Of a stretch of 64,000 nucleotides of DNA, positions 8,934 through 17,249 are shown in pieces. Location of the stretch: positions 1 through 64,000 of the forward strand of contig JAJPHF010000079.1 in assembly GCA_021325365.1 (NCBI GenBank), written 5' to 3'. The stretch's first letter is position 1. Each line of letters begins with the position of its first letter. The position numbers and the translations under genes were made by a program. This stretch comes from Pseudomonadota bacterium. Lineage in GTDB: Bacteria; Chloroflexota; UBA6077; JAJPHF01. Under the pieces are notes generated by a model. That model saw nothing but the letters and a program-made list of their open reading frames with translations. It ran no database searches and had not been told where the DNA came from.

Positions 8934-9266
8934 TCAGTGACTCACGCACCGTGCCATGAACAGGAAGGCGAGCACGAAGACCGTCAGGACGACGAGGCCG
9001 GTCCCTTTGGCCGCCACGTCCATCGCGGTGCCGGCGGCGACCGCGGCCAGGAAGAGCACCACCGCGCCCACGGTCGCTATAACGTCGGGCGGCATCTCGG
9101 CGCGGAGCTGTCCGGGCGTGAGGTGGCGCTGGCACAGCTCGCACTCGTGGAGGGCATCCGCGGCGGCGTACACCCAGGTCGAGCAATGGGTCTCGCAGTA
9201 TTGCCGCCCGCAGGTCACGCAGCGCGCGGAAGCCTCTCGAAAGCACCGCGGATACGCGCACCACAT
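8934..9266 (-). CDS. Small membrane protein with an N-terminal B-box-like zinc finger
   Basis: 110 residues. The first 45 contain a Cys/His cluster (CAYPRC, CVTCGRQYC, ETHC, CELCQRH) resembling a B-box or similar treble-clef zinc site. Two predicted transmembrane helices follow (about residues 62-80 and 88-106). The zinc module would lie on one side of the membrane near the N-terminus. No function is known. It may be co-transcribed with the small reading frame at 9215-9439. Confidence 0.6.
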   Translation of the reverse strand: MWCAYPRCFREASARCVTCGRQYCETHCSTWVYAAADALHECELCQRHLTPGQLRAEMPPDVIATVGAVVLFLAAVAAGTAMDVAAKGTGLVVLTVFVLAFLFMARCVSH

Positions 9267-9439
9267 GCCTCGCCTCGCCCGCGCGCCCGCGCTGCCGAGC
9301 AGCTAGCCGGAGGTGGGGGGGTGGCGGGGTCAAACGCCCACTCCACGGCGACTTCCCCTAGCGGCGGCGCCCCGCGCCGGCACTCGTGCCCCTGCCCGTG
9401 GTACCCCACGACCCAGCCGCCCTGCGCCAGCGTCCGCAT
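9215..9439 (-). CDS. Possible small protein upstream of the zinc-finger gene
   Basis: 74 codons with a GGGAGAGG ribosome-site-like stretch before the ATG at 9439. The first ~40 residues (MRTLAQGGWVVGYHGQ onward) look protein-like; the Arg/Ala-rich rest is probably an antisense-like tail. It overlaps the next start by 52 bases in another frame. I cannot assign a family. Confidence 0.25.
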   Translation of the reverse strand: MRTLAQGGWVVGYHGQGHECRRGAPPLGEVAVEWAFDPATPPPPASCSAARARGRGEACGARIRGAFERLPRAA

Positions 9440-9563
9440 GCTGCCTCTCCCTGCTTCGCGAGCCGGAGTCTGCCGAGTATAATGCCGCTCATAGCAGCGG
9501 TCAATTAGAGCGGAGCACTGCTCCGCAACCTCTTACCCCGATTGTATGGGACGCCAGGTGACG

Positions 9564-10724
9564 ATGCGCTTCGGCACGTACTACTTCTTGCAGCGGCCGC
9601 CCGGCGCGCGCGAGGCCGACGTCATCAAGAATGAGGTCGACCTCATGGTGTGGTCGGAGCGCCTGGGGTACGACTCGGTCTGGCTCACCGAGCACCACTT
9701 CGCGGACTACGGCATCTCGTCGGCGCCGAGCGTGCTGGCCTCGGCGGTGTTCAGCCGTACCGAGCGCCTGCACGTCGGCCTGGCGGTCTACGTGCTGCCG
9801 TTCCACGACCCGATCCGCTTCGCCGAGGAGACGGCTACGCTCGACATCCTCAGCGGCGGCCGCCTGACGGTCGGGCTGGGGCGCGGCAACCGGCCGGCCG
9901 AGTTCGTGGGCTACCGCGTGCCGCCGGAGGAGAGCCGCGCCCGCTTCGAGGAGGCCGTCGGGGTGGTGCTGCAGGCGTGGACCGCGGACCGGGTGGAGCA
10001 CGCCGGCCGCTACTGGCAGATTCCCGGCATCCCCGTACACCCGCGGCCGCTCACGCGGCCGCACCCGCCACTGGCCATCGCGGTGAACAGCCCCGAGACG
10101 ATCGCCTGGACGGCGCGGCAGGGCTACCGCATGCTCTCGTCGGGCCTCACGACGCCGCTGGCGCGCAGCCGGGAGAACCGAGCGCGCTACGAGGCTGAGC
10201 TGCACGCCGCGGGCCACGACGCCGCGACCATCGCGCGCCTGCTGGGCCAGTGGACGGTAACCAAGCACGTCTACGTGGCGCCCACCGACGAGGAGGCGTG
10301 GGCCGACGCGCGCGGCCCCGAGGAGTGGTTCCTGGACGCCTTCCGCCGCTCGCTGCGGGTGGACGGCCTGCCTGGCCTTGACCCGGAGTTCCGCGCCCGC
10401 ACCGAGCGCATGGTCGCCGACCTGGGGACGCTGCGCTGGGAGGACCTCCTGCGCGACGCGCTGCTCGTCGGCTCGCCGGCGACCGTGCGCGCCCGGGTGG
10501 CCGAGCTGGAGGCGGCCGGCGTGGGCGAGCTGGTCTGCTGGACGAGCTTTGGCGGGCTGCCGCTCGACAAGGTGCGCCGCTCGCTGCAGCTCTTCGCCGC
10601 CGAGGTCATGCCGGCTTTCCGCGCCGCTCCGCCGTCGCTCGCGGAGTCGCGAAGCACGGCACAGGCTGGGGATACTGAGGGCTGGCGCGGTGGAACAGCC
10701 GCTCCTGACCGCGGGGAAGGCTGA
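9564..10724 (+). CDS. Luciferase-like flavin-dependent monooxygenase
   Basis: About 386 residues in the bacterial-luciferase TIM-barrel fold: MRFGTYYFLQRPPG, EVDLMVWSERLGYDSVWLTEHHF, LAVYVLPFHDPIRFAEE, LDILSGGRLTVGLGRGNRP and a C-terminal LVGSPATVRARVAELEAAG. These enzymes use reduced FMN or F420 to oxidise alkanes, sulfonates or aromatic compounds; the substrate cannot be told. I prefer ATG 9564 (AGGTG five bases upstream) over ATG 9546, which has no ribosome site. The last ~40 residues are low complexity. Confidence 0.85.
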   Translation: MRFGTYYFLQRPPGAREADVIKNEVDLMVWSERLGYDSVWLTEHHFADYGISSAPSVLASAVFSRTERLHVGLAVYVLPFHDPIRFAEETATLDILSGGRLTVGLGRGNRPAEFVGYRVPPEESRARFEEAVGVVLQAWTADRVEHAGRYWQIPGIPVHPRPLTRPHPPLAIAVNSPETIAWTARQGYRMLSSGLTTPLARSRENRARYEAELHAAGHDAATIARLLGQWTVTKHVYVAPTDEEAWADARGPEEWFLDAFRRSLRVDGLPGLDPEFRARTERMVADLGTLRWEDLLRDALLVGSPATVRARVAELEAAGVGELVCWTSFGGLPLDKVRRSLQLFAAEVMPAFRAAPPSLAESRSTAQAGDTEGWRGGTAAPDRGEG

Positions 10725-10769
10725 GGCCGAACTTGGAAGCTCGGGGGGAACGGACAGAGAAACCGCCGG

Positions 10770-11294
10770 CTAACCCGAGGCGGCTCGCTCGCGCGGCTGA
10801 GCGGTGGTGTCGGGCGGGATGAGGTCTTGGAGCGTGCAGCCCATCGCGGCCAGCAGCGGCTCGATGGGAGGAAGGCCGCTATCGCGCTCGCCGCGCTCGA
10901 GGCGAGCGAGATGGTGCGTAGAGATGCCGGCCCGTGCGGCAAGCTCCTCGCCGGTGAGGCCGCGGGCCTGGCGTAGCTCGCGGATGCGCCGGCCGATCTG
11001 CCGGGCCTCCGCGTCGGCGGCCGCCGCGAGGTGGGCGGCGTAGCCCGTATCGGTGAGCACCCGAATCCGCGACCAGGGGACGATCACTACCTCGTATGGC
11101 CCGGGGACAGCAATCTCGTAGGGACTCCAAGTGAGTCGGTCCCACTCGACCGGCCCATCGTCGGGCAGCAGCAGGCGGTCCGCCTCCAGGCGGGCACGCG
11201 TGCCATCTTCAAAGTCGACGACCAGGTCGGGCGCCTGCCAGGCGACACGCGCGATGCGCTGGTAGCCACGCCGATCCCAGTGTGGCAGCGCCAT
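10770..11294 (-). CDS. DUF2442-like domain fused to an XRE-type helix-turn-helix
   Basis: 174 residues. Residues 1-80 resemble DUF2442 (RVAWQAPDLVVDFEDGTRARLEADRL, then a VIVPWSRIRVLT region). Residues 98-160 form a Cro/XRE HTH: IRELRQARGLTGEELAARAG then STHHLARLERGERD. DUF2442 often partners DUF4160 in putative toxin-antitoxin operons; a DUF4160-like fragment lies three bases upstream. I infer an antitoxin/autorepressor role, not proven. Confidence 0.7.
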   Translation of the reverse strand: MALPHWDRRGYQRIARVAWQAPDLVVDFEDGTRARLEADRLLLPDDGPVEWDRLTWSPYEIAVPGPYEVVIVPWSRIRVLTDTGYAAHLAAAADAEARQIGRRIRELRQARGLTGEELAARAGISTHHLARLERGERDSGLPPIEPLLAAMGCTLQDLIPPDTTAQPRERAASG

Positions 11295-11296
11295 CG

Positions 11297-11415
11297 TTAG
11301 ACGGGCCTTTCGGGGTTCAGCCGGTTCCAGGCCGCGACGATCGCTTGCTGATGCCGAGACAACAGCAGGCGCGCGTCATCACGACCCGCACCATGAGCAA
11401 ATTCTAAGGGGTGCG
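11297..11415 (-). pseudogene. Possible C-terminal fragment of a DUF4160-like protein
   Basis: The minus strand reads LSRHQQAIVAAWNRLNP before a TAA at 11297, similar to the final helix of DUF4160 proteins (a helix ending in AWN). It lacks the N-terminal domain and any in-frame start. The location directly upstream of the DUF2442-XRE gene fits the usual partner order. Too short for certainty. Confidence 0.35.
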
Positions 11416-11421
11416 GGGGGA

Positions 11422-12204
11422 TTAGGGCATGAAGCTGCCGCCGTTGACGTCGAGGACGGCGCCGATGGCGTAGCTGGCGTCTTCGGAGGCGAAGTAGGCG
11501 ACGGCGCTGGCGATCTCCGGTAGCTCCGCCCAGCGGCCGATCTTCGTCCAGCGCAGGCGGTCGCGCTGGCGCTCCTCGGGCAGCGCCGTGAACAGCTGCT
11601 CGATGCGCGGGCCGCTGCGCGTGAAGCCGGGCGCCACGACGTTCACCGTGATGCCGAACGGGGCTAGCTCGGCGGCCAGCACGCGCGAGAGACCGAGCAG
11701 GCCGGCCTTGGCGCTGGCGTAGGCGTAGCCGGCGACGGGCGGGACGATGGCGGTGCGCGCCGCTTCCGATGCCACGTTCACGATGCGGCCCCAGCCGCCG
11801 GCCTTCATATGCGGCACGGCGGCGCGGCAGCAGAGGAACACGCTGGTCAGGTTGCGGTCCAGCACCTCGTGCCAGGCCGCCTCCTCGAACGCCTCGAACG
11901 CCGCCGACGCCTGCACGCCCGCCACGCCGCCGGCGTTGTTCACCAGGATGTCCAGGCGGCCGGTCGTCTCCAGCGCCGTATCGACCATGCGCTGTACGTC
12001 GGCCGCGCGGGTCACGTCGCCCGGGGCGGCGAAGGCGCGCAGGTCCTCGGCCCGGAGCGCGTCCACCACGCGCTGCACGGCCGCGGCATCGCGGCTGTTG
12101 ATGCCGACGGTCTTGCCCTCGCGGGCCAGGCGCTCGGCGATCGCTCGCCCGATGCCCGACGACGAGCCCGTCACGAGCGCGGTACGCGCGATCGGTGCCG
12201 CCAT
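11422..12204 (-). CDS. Short-chain dehydrogenase/reductase
   Basis: 260 residues, a classical SDR: NAD(P) motif TGSSSGIGRAI near residue 12, NNAGG at about 95, and the catalytic Ser/Tyr-x-x-x-Lys set within NVASEAA and YAYASAKAG. The C-terminal AYAIGAVLDVNGGSFMP is typical of 3-oxoacyl-ACP reductase/FabG-like enzymes. The start at 12204 has AGGGAGG upstream. It probably reduces or oxidises a hydroxyl/keto group on a small substrate. It is divergent from the ClpS-like gene. Confidence 0.88.
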   Translation of the reverse strand: MAAPIARTALVTGSSSGIGRAIAERLAREGKTVGINSRDAAAVQRVVDALRAEDLRAFAAPGDVTRAADVQRMVDTALETTGRLDILVNNAGGVAGVQASAAFEAFEEAAWHEVLDRNLTSVFLCCRAAVPHMKAGGWGRIVNVASEAARTAIVPPVAGYAYASAKAGLLGLSRVLAAELAPFGITVNVVAPGFTRSGPRIEQLFTALPEERQRDRLRWTKIGRWAELPEIASAVAYFASEDASYAIGAVLDVNGGSFMP

Positions 12205-12435
12205 GTGCGCCTCCCTGGGGGGAATACCGGGGCCTGGCCGGCTGCGCTCGGAAACGCGGTATCGGTACGCGGCGCGGCCGGGGACAGTGTACCATGCTGG
12301 CCGAGGCCCCGCCGCGCGGGCTCGGGGCGCGTTGTCCGCGAGCGCGACGCGGTACAGTGTTCGTGGAGCGGGGGCGGGAACCGCCGCTCGCACCTGGCTC
12401 GGGGGATCCATTCGCGTGACGAGGGGGAAAGCAGC

Positions 12436-12765
12436 GTGACGGATGGCCAGCCAATCGTGGTCGGAGAGACGGCGGCGCCGACGATCGTGCGGCCCGATCT
12501 CGACGAGGACGTGCGCGCCCGGCTGCGGGCGCTGCCGCCGTACAAAGTCGTCGTGCTCGACTGTCAGTGCCACAGCTTCGACGACGTCGAAGTGGCGCTG
12601 TGCCGCATCATCCCCGGCATGACGCGGCCGAAGGCCCATCAGCACGCCTGGGAGATCCACACGACCGGGGCGTCGGTCGTCGCGCGGGCGCCGAAGGAGC
12701 GCGCCGAGCTGTACCAGGAGCAGCTTGCCGCGCGCGGCCTACGCGTCACCATCGAGCCGGACTAA
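12436..12765 (+). CDS. ClpS-like protease adaptor
   Basis: 109 residues from GTG 12436 (GAGGGGG upstream). The core PYKVVVLD, SFDDVEVALCRIIPGM, AHQHAWEIHTTGASVV and a final ELYQEQLAARGL match the ClpS fold that hands N-degron substrates to the ClpA/ClpC ATPase. The pocket segment that usually reads HNDDxT is LDCQCHS here, so the Asn/Asp residues contacting the substrate N-terminus are replaced. Binding specificity may differ. No clpA or clpC gene is nearby. Confidence 0.8.
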   Translation: MTDGQPIVVGETAAPTIVRPDLDEDVRARLRALPPYKVVVLDCQCHSFDDVEVALCRIIPGMTRPKAHQHAWEIHTTGASVVARAPKERAELYQEQLAARGLRVTIEPD

Positions 12766-12772
12766 GCTGCCG

Positions 12773-12825
12773 GCCCCGGTTGGTGTGGATGGTTGGCTCC
12801 GCCAACCATCCACACCAACCGGGGC
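12773..12825. terminator. 25-bp perfect hairpin, TTGGC-TCC-GCCAA cap
   Basis: Arms 12773-12797 and 12801-12825 pair perfectly around a TCC triloop. It lies immediately after the ClpS-like gene and, with the next hairpin, separates two convergent genes. Likely a bidirectional terminator. Confidence 0.6.
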
Positions 12826-12838
12826 GAGTGCTTGGGCG

Positions 12839-12887
12839 CCGGGTGGGCAGGGATGGTTGACGTGCTCAACCATCCCTGCCCACCCGG
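12839..12887. terminator. 22-bp perfect hairpin
   Basis: Arms 12839-12860 and 12866-12887, loop CGTGC. It shares a GGATGGTTG core with the preceding hairpin and precedes the stop of the convergent amidohydrolase gene, so it probably terminates that transcript. Confidence 0.55.
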
Positions 12888-12918
12888 ACCGGATACCTCG
12901 TCCATCGTGACGGGCGCG

Positions 12919-14445
12919 TCAACCGAAGAGGTCGAGCGGGAAGCTAGAGCGGCGGAGCACCGCGTCGCGCGCCTCCGCCACCAGTCGGCGGATGCGCGCC
13001 TCGTCCACGCCCACGAGCTGGCCGCGCCACTTCCGCACCTGGCCGGCGATGAACACCGTGTCGACGTTGCTCGGGTCCATGACGTTCACGATGGCGCCGG
13101 GCGCGTTGTTCAGCGGCCAGACGTTCAGCCGGTCCGCCCGTAGCATTACGATGTCGGCCTCCTTGCCCGGCGTCAGCGAGCCGACCTTGTCGCCGAGCCC
13201 CATCGCCCGGGCGCCCTCGATCGTGGCGAACTCCAGCACGTCGCGGCTCGTCAGCAGCGGCGGCAGGTTCTCCTCGCCGTTGCGGGCGCGCTGGAGCACC
13301 AGCAGCCGCTGGAGGGTGAAGGTCGAGCGCATCAGCGTGAACGGGTCCTGGGCCATCGTCGCGTCCACGTCGGAGCTGAGGCTGGGCCGGATGCCGTGGT
13401 CGAGCGCGGGCTGAATGCCGGGCATCCCGTGGCCCATCGCCATCTCGATCGGGACCGCCAGCGATGCCTTGCCGCCGCTGTCTCGGATCATCTGCCACGC
13501 CTCGTCGCTCAGGTGGTTGCAGTGGATGTACTCGTCGCCGGCGCCCAGCAGCCCCGCGCGCGTGAACTCGATGAGCCGCTGCTCGCTGGCGTCGGAGACG
13601 CCGTGGGAGAACAGGTTGGCGCCCACCTCGCGGGCGAAGCCGATGATCTCCGGCAGGTTGTCGGCGCTGAGCGTGGCGCCCATCCCGAGCGTGAGCAGCT
13701 GGTCGGGCGAGTTGAAGTATGCCTGGCGCAGCCGCACGATGCCTTGCGGGTACTGGGCGTCGGGCCCGTCGCCGCGCCAGTAGGCGTAGAGGGCCCGGAT
13801 ACCCGCCTCCTGCAGCGCGCGGATGCCCGCGTCGGTGTGCTCTGGCGTGTGCGACACCTGCGACGTGTCCACGGCCGCGGTCGTGCCCATGTCGATCATG
13901 CCGAGCGCGGAGATCAGCGCCCCCGCGTACACGTCGCTCGGCTCGTAGGCGGGCGTGAGCGTGCCCTGGATGTCGCGGTTGTAGTCGGGGTTGAGGAGGC
14001 CGTTGGGGAGAATGTTCCGCAGAAGGCCCTGGTAGAAGTGGTGGTGCGTGTCGATGAAGCCCGGCACGACGATCATGTTCGTGGCGTCGACGACGGCGGC
14101 ATCGGCCGGCACGGAGACGTTCGGCCGCACCTCGCGCAGCTTGCCGTCCTCGATCAGCACGTCGGCCTGGGCGAAGTCGCCGACCGCGGGATCGAGGCTG
14201 AGCACCACGCCGCCTTGCAGCAGGATGCGACGCGCCTCCTGCACGCGTTGCAAGTCGGCATCGGCCGGACCGGTTGCCTGGGCGAGCGCGCGGCTCGGTA
14301 GCAGCTGGGCCGCGGCGCCGCCGACCACCAACCCCGCGCTCGCCTTGAGGAACCCGCGCCGCGACGTCTCGCCGCCCGCGCCCGCCGCCTCGCTCGACCC
14401 TACCGGCACGCCACCCGTTGCGTCGCCGCGCGGCTCGTCGCCCAT
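12919..14445 (-). CDS. Tat-exported metal-dependent amidohydrolase
   Basis: 508 residues. A twin-arginine signal (SRRGFLK, about residues 28-34) and hydrophobic region precede an amidohydrolase TIM barrel: VVPGFIDTHHHFYQG with the HxH metal ligands, later His at YIHCNHLSD, and LSSDVDATMAQDPFTLMR with the catalytic Asp region. This is the TrzN/AtzA/cytosine-deaminase-like group, which removes amino, chloro or alkylthio groups from heterocycles; substrate unknown. Its export via Tat is unusual, since most relatives are cytoplasmic. Confidence 0.85.
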   Translation of the reverse strand: MGDEPRGDATGGVPVGSSEAAGAGGETSRRGFLKASAGLVVGGAAAQLLPSRALAQATGPADADLQRVQEARRILLQGGVVLSLDPAVGDFAQADVLIEDGKLREVRPNVSVPADAAVVDATNMIVVPGFIDTHHHFYQGLLRNILPNGLLNPDYNRDIQGTLTPAYEPSDVYAGALISALGMIDMGTTAAVDTSQVSHTPEHTDAGIRALQEAGIRALYAYWRGDGPDAQYPQGIVRLRQAYFNSPDQLLTLGMGATLSADNLPEIIGFAREVGANLFSHGVSDASEQRLIEFTRAGLLGAGDEYIHCNHLSDEAWQMIRDSGGKASLAVPIEMAMGHGMPGIQPALDHGIRPSLSSDVDATMAQDPFTLMRSTFTLQRLLVLQRARNGEENLPPLLTSRDVLEFATIEGARAMGLGDKVGSLTPGKEADIVMLRADRLNVWPLNNAPGAIVNVMDPSNVDTVFIAGQVRKWRGQLVGVDEARIRRLVAEARDAVLRRSSFPLDLFG

Positions 14446-14545
14446 CGTCCCCCCCTCCTCGCCGCCTACACCAGCGCGCGCTCATCCCGGGTGCGAGTGC
14501 GGGGAGTCCCTCGCCGGTCTCGCGCCCCGCGTGCTCCTACCAGAG

Positions 14546-15415
14546 TCAGGCCACGGACGCGCTGAGCACCGCGGCCGACTTCGGCGCCACCTGCACGGCC
14601 AGCAGCTCGCAGGGCTCGGCGGCGTCCAGCGGCGCGTAGGTGGCGCCGGGCGGGTAGTAGAGGATCGTCCCGCGCCCGACCTCGCGGTTGCCGTAGCGCG
14701 CCGTGCCGGATACGACGGCGGCGATCTGGTGGACCGCCGACTCGCCGCCGGGCAGCTGGCCGCCGGACTCGATGCGGATCATGCGGATGTTCGGGCCGGT
14801 CTCGTTGAAGCGGGCCAGCGGCTTGAAGCACACGCCGGGCGCCTCGGGGAGCGGCACCCAGGTGAAGGCGCTGGAGCGCAGCAGGACGGGCGTCGTGAAG
14901 CGGGCCGGGGGATAGACCATCTTCGTGCCCATGATCCGCTCCCAGGCGGCCTCGTAGCTGTCCTGCCAGCGGCCGCTGGGCCAGCGGATGCGGCCGTGCT
15001 CACGGTCTAGCTCGGCCTCCGTGGCGAGCTGGGCGGTGGTCTCCTCGAGCAGCGGTCGCTCGGGGAAGAAGCCCCAGCTCGGGCCCTGCGTCTGGATCGT
15101 CCAGGTCAGCGCCTCGTCGCTCACGATCTCGGTCGGCCCGTAGAAGACGCCCTCCGGGAAGTAGACGGCGTCGCCCGCCTGCGTCTGGATCGGGCCGTAC
15201 TTGACAGCGCCCTCCAGGGTGAAGCGGACCTGGTCGAAGTTGTGGCGGTGGCGCGGCGAGTAGTAGGCGCCCTTCTGGTGGCGGCTCATGCCCGTGCGCA
15301 GGCGCCGCTCGTCGGCCAGCTCGAAGAGGTCGGTGATGCGGAGGGTGGTCTTGCGGTGGGGCGAGACGCGGGGCGCCACGTTGAGCCCGTCGAACACTAC
15401 GACCTCGGCAGCCAT
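14546..15415 (-). CDS. Cupin-domain protein, possible dioxygenase
   Basis: 289 residues starting at ATG 15415, preceded by GAGGAGGAAGG. There are two cupin modules: RHRHNFDQVRFTLEGAVKYG with PGDAVYFPEGVFYGP-like second motif, and a C-terminal HQIAAVVSGTARYG with ILYYPPGATYAPL. The first keeps the His-x-His metal ligands; the second is less complete. It resembles the other cupin enzymes at 17885 and 24319 in spirit but not closely. Likely a non-haem iron oxygenase or binding protein for an aromatic acid; not proven. Confidence 0.6.
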   Translation of the reverse strand: MAAEVVVFDGLNVAPRVSPHRKTTLRITDLFELADERRLRTGMSRHQKGAYYSPRHRHNFDQVRFTLEGAVKYGPIQTQAGDAVYFPEGVFYGPTEIVSDEALTWTIQTQGPSWGFFPERPLLEETTAQLATEAELDREHGRIRWPSGRWQDSYEAAWERIMGTKMVYPPARFTTPVLLRSSAFTWVPLPEAPGVCFKPLARFNETGPNIRMIRIESGGQLPGGESAVHQIAAVVSGTARYGNREVGRGTILYYPPGATYAPLDAAEPCELLAVQVAPKSAAVLSASVA

Positions 15416-15756
15416 CCTTCCTCCTCGCCGCTGCGCCGCGAAGGCGCGCGGCCCTGCCACAGGGGCCTCCTACCGATCGGTCATCGGAGCCGGTGCCGCG
15501 GCGCGGCCGGAGCAGCCCGTGGGGCGCGTGCCCGCCGGCTGACGGTAGGATGCCAGCTTTGCGCCCGGCTGTCAACGCCGCGCTGGCGGGCCGGCGCCGG
15601 CTCGATGCCGCGCGGCGACTTGACGGACGGCCGCGCGCCGCCTATGCTGCCGGAGAGACGCGCAGACGGTTACTGATATCGCGCGAACCTGCCGGCGTCA
15701 TCGCGGGCCGGGGGCGCCGAGCCGCGTGGCGCCGGGCCATCACGCACGGAGAGAGT

Positions 15757-16416
15757 GTGGCAGAGCTGCTGGAAAGCGGGCGGAACTGGCTGGCGGGCAT
15801 TGTCATCGTCGGCGCGCTGGGCGCCGGCGTGGGGCTCGCCTACCCGCTGCTCCAGCGCCCGGCCGCGCCGCCGGTGCAGCTCGTCGCCACACCGCCCGCG
15901 GCCACGCCGCCCGCGGCTGAGATCCAGGTACACGTGATCGGCGCCGTGGAGCAGCCGGGGCTCTACGCGCTGCCGGCGGGCAGTCGCGTGGGCGAGGCGG
16001 TGGAGGCCGCGGGCCTGGCCGCCGACGCCGCGCCGGACGCGCTCAACCTGGCCGCGCGCCTGGTCGACGGCCAGCGCCTGGTCGTGCCGCGCCAGGGCGA
16101 GCCGGCGCCCGCTGAGCCCGCCCCGGCGCCGCCGCGGGCCGCCAGCGCCCGCGCCACGCCGAGCGCCCCTGCCTCCGGCGGCCGGGCCGGGAGCGCCGCC
16201 GCGACCGCGCCCGTGGTCGGCGCCAAGCTGAACCTGAACACGGCCACGGTGGCGCAGCTCGACGCGCTGCCGGGGATCGGGCCGACCTACGCCCAGCGGA
16301 TCGTGGACTACCGCGAGCGCAACGGGCCGTTCCGCAGCGTGCAGCAGCTTCACGACGCCCGCCTGATCCCGAACGCGACGTTCGAGCGCATCAAGGAGCG
16401 GCTTGCGGTCGAGTGA
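15757..16416 (+). CDS. ComEA-like DNA-binding protein (SLBB plus helix-hairpin-helix)
   Basis: 219 residues from GTG 15757. A transmembrane anchor (about 10-32), an SLBB domain (IQVHVIGAVEQPGLYALPAG), a Pro/Ala linker, and a C-terminal double helix-hairpin-helix (LNLNTATVAQLDALPGIGPTYAQRIVDYRERNGPF). This is the architecture of ComEA, the membrane-bound DNA receptor of natural transformation. No comEC follows here, so competence cannot be claimed. The rest of the N-terminal upstream frame is not part of the gene. Confidence 0.82.
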   Translation: MAELLESGRNWLAGIVIVGALGAGVGLAYPLLQRPAAPPVQLVATPPAATPPAAEIQVHVIGAVEQPGLYALPAGSRVGEAVEAAGLAADAAPDALNLAARLVDGQRLVVPRQGEPAPAEPAPAPPRAASARATPSAPASGGRAGSAAATAPVVGAKLNLNTATVAQLDALPGIGPTYAQRIVDYRERNGPFRSVQQLHDARLIPNATFERIKERLAVE

Positions 16417-16545
16417 TGAGGCCACTCCCCGGCCTGCGTGAGCGACGGCGGCCCGCCAAGGAACGGTGCGTGTGGCGCTTGTGCTACCATCGCAATGGGC
16501 GTAGTAAGTAGCCGCCGCCGAGCCGGCCTTCTCGGATAGGTGCCG

Positions 16546-16791
16546 ATGGAGAGTGACGGGATGCCATCGCAGGAATCTCCGCGCAAGCAGGACGCGGATC
16601 AGCTCTATGAGCAATACGGCAGGCCACTGGAAGAAAAGCATAGAGGGCAATATGTGGCTATCTCGCCAGAAGGTCAAACCGTTCTCGGCGACGATCTGTT
16701 AGAGGCTTTGGAGAAGGCCGAAGCGGTGTTCGGCCCTGGCAGGAATTTGGTCTTCAAGATCGGGGATAAGGTCGTTGGCAAATGGCGGTGA
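16546..16791 (+). CDS. Small protein of unknown function, paired with a retropepsin-like gene (copy 1)
   Basis: About 81 residues. QLYEQYGRPLEEKHRGQYVAI, EGQTVLGDDLLEALEKAE and FKIGDKVVGKWR match the 75-residue product at 44807 along its whole length (LYDRYGKPLEREHLGEHVAI, VLGTSPHEVLDKA, VVKLGEQAVWRWR). It resembles the DUF5678-type small proteins found next to clan-AA proteases. It overlaps the next gene by four bases (GTGA). Function unknown. Confidence 0.65.
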   Translation: MESDGMPSQESPRKQDADQLYEQYGRPLEEKHRGQYVAISPEGQTVLGDDLLEALEKAEAVFGPGRNLVFKIGDKVVGKWR

Positions 16792-17152
16792 GCCAATCCG
16801 TAACCTCTTCCAGATTCCCCTATTTACCCATCCGCCCATGTATCTATGTGCGCGGAGCTGCAGACCTGGATTTCGATATCGAGGCACTGCTAGACACCGG
16901 CTTTGATGGCGGCGTGGCGGTACCTGCAGACCTGCTGGCAGGCTATCCTCCGGCTGGATACCTGCCCTGGTCACTGGCTGACGAGTCGGAAGTGCTTACT
17001 CCCGCCTACCGTGGCGAGGTCACGACAGGCATACTGCCCCTGCATGCGTGGTGGTCATCGCATTAGGCGGCGAGCCGCTGGTGGGGTGCGCGCTCGCCCG
17101 CCATTTCAAGATTACTTTGGACCATGGCGAACAACTGACGATCGAACCCTAG
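16788..17152 (+). pseudogene. Retropepsin-like aspartic protease homologue, frameshifted (copy 1)
   Basis: SQSVTSSRFPYLPIRP, then ALLDTGFDGGVAVP with the catalytic DTG triad, then PAYRGEVTTG. The frame ends early at 17066, but the +1 frame continues with VVVIALGGEPLVGCALARHF and KITLDHG up to a TAG at 17150-17152, matching the copy at 45031. A small indel near 17040 explains the break. The start GTG 16788 is chosen by homology to copy 2. The family is a clan-AA peptidase acting as a dimer; this copy is probably inactive. Confidence 0.65.
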
Positions 17153-17157
17153 CACCT

Positions 17158-17217
17158 CGTCACAGACGAACTGCTAGGTGTTGTGAACTCACAACACCTA
17201 GCAGTTCGTCTGTGACG
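17158..17217. terminator. 27-28-bp perfect hairpin
   Basis: Arms 17158-17185 and 17190-17217 with loop AACT. It starts five bases after the restored stop of the retropepsin homologue and is probably the terminator of that two-gene unit. Confidence 0.55.
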
Positions 17218-17249
17218 GACCACTAGATCACGTTCGGGAAGGCGTCGTA

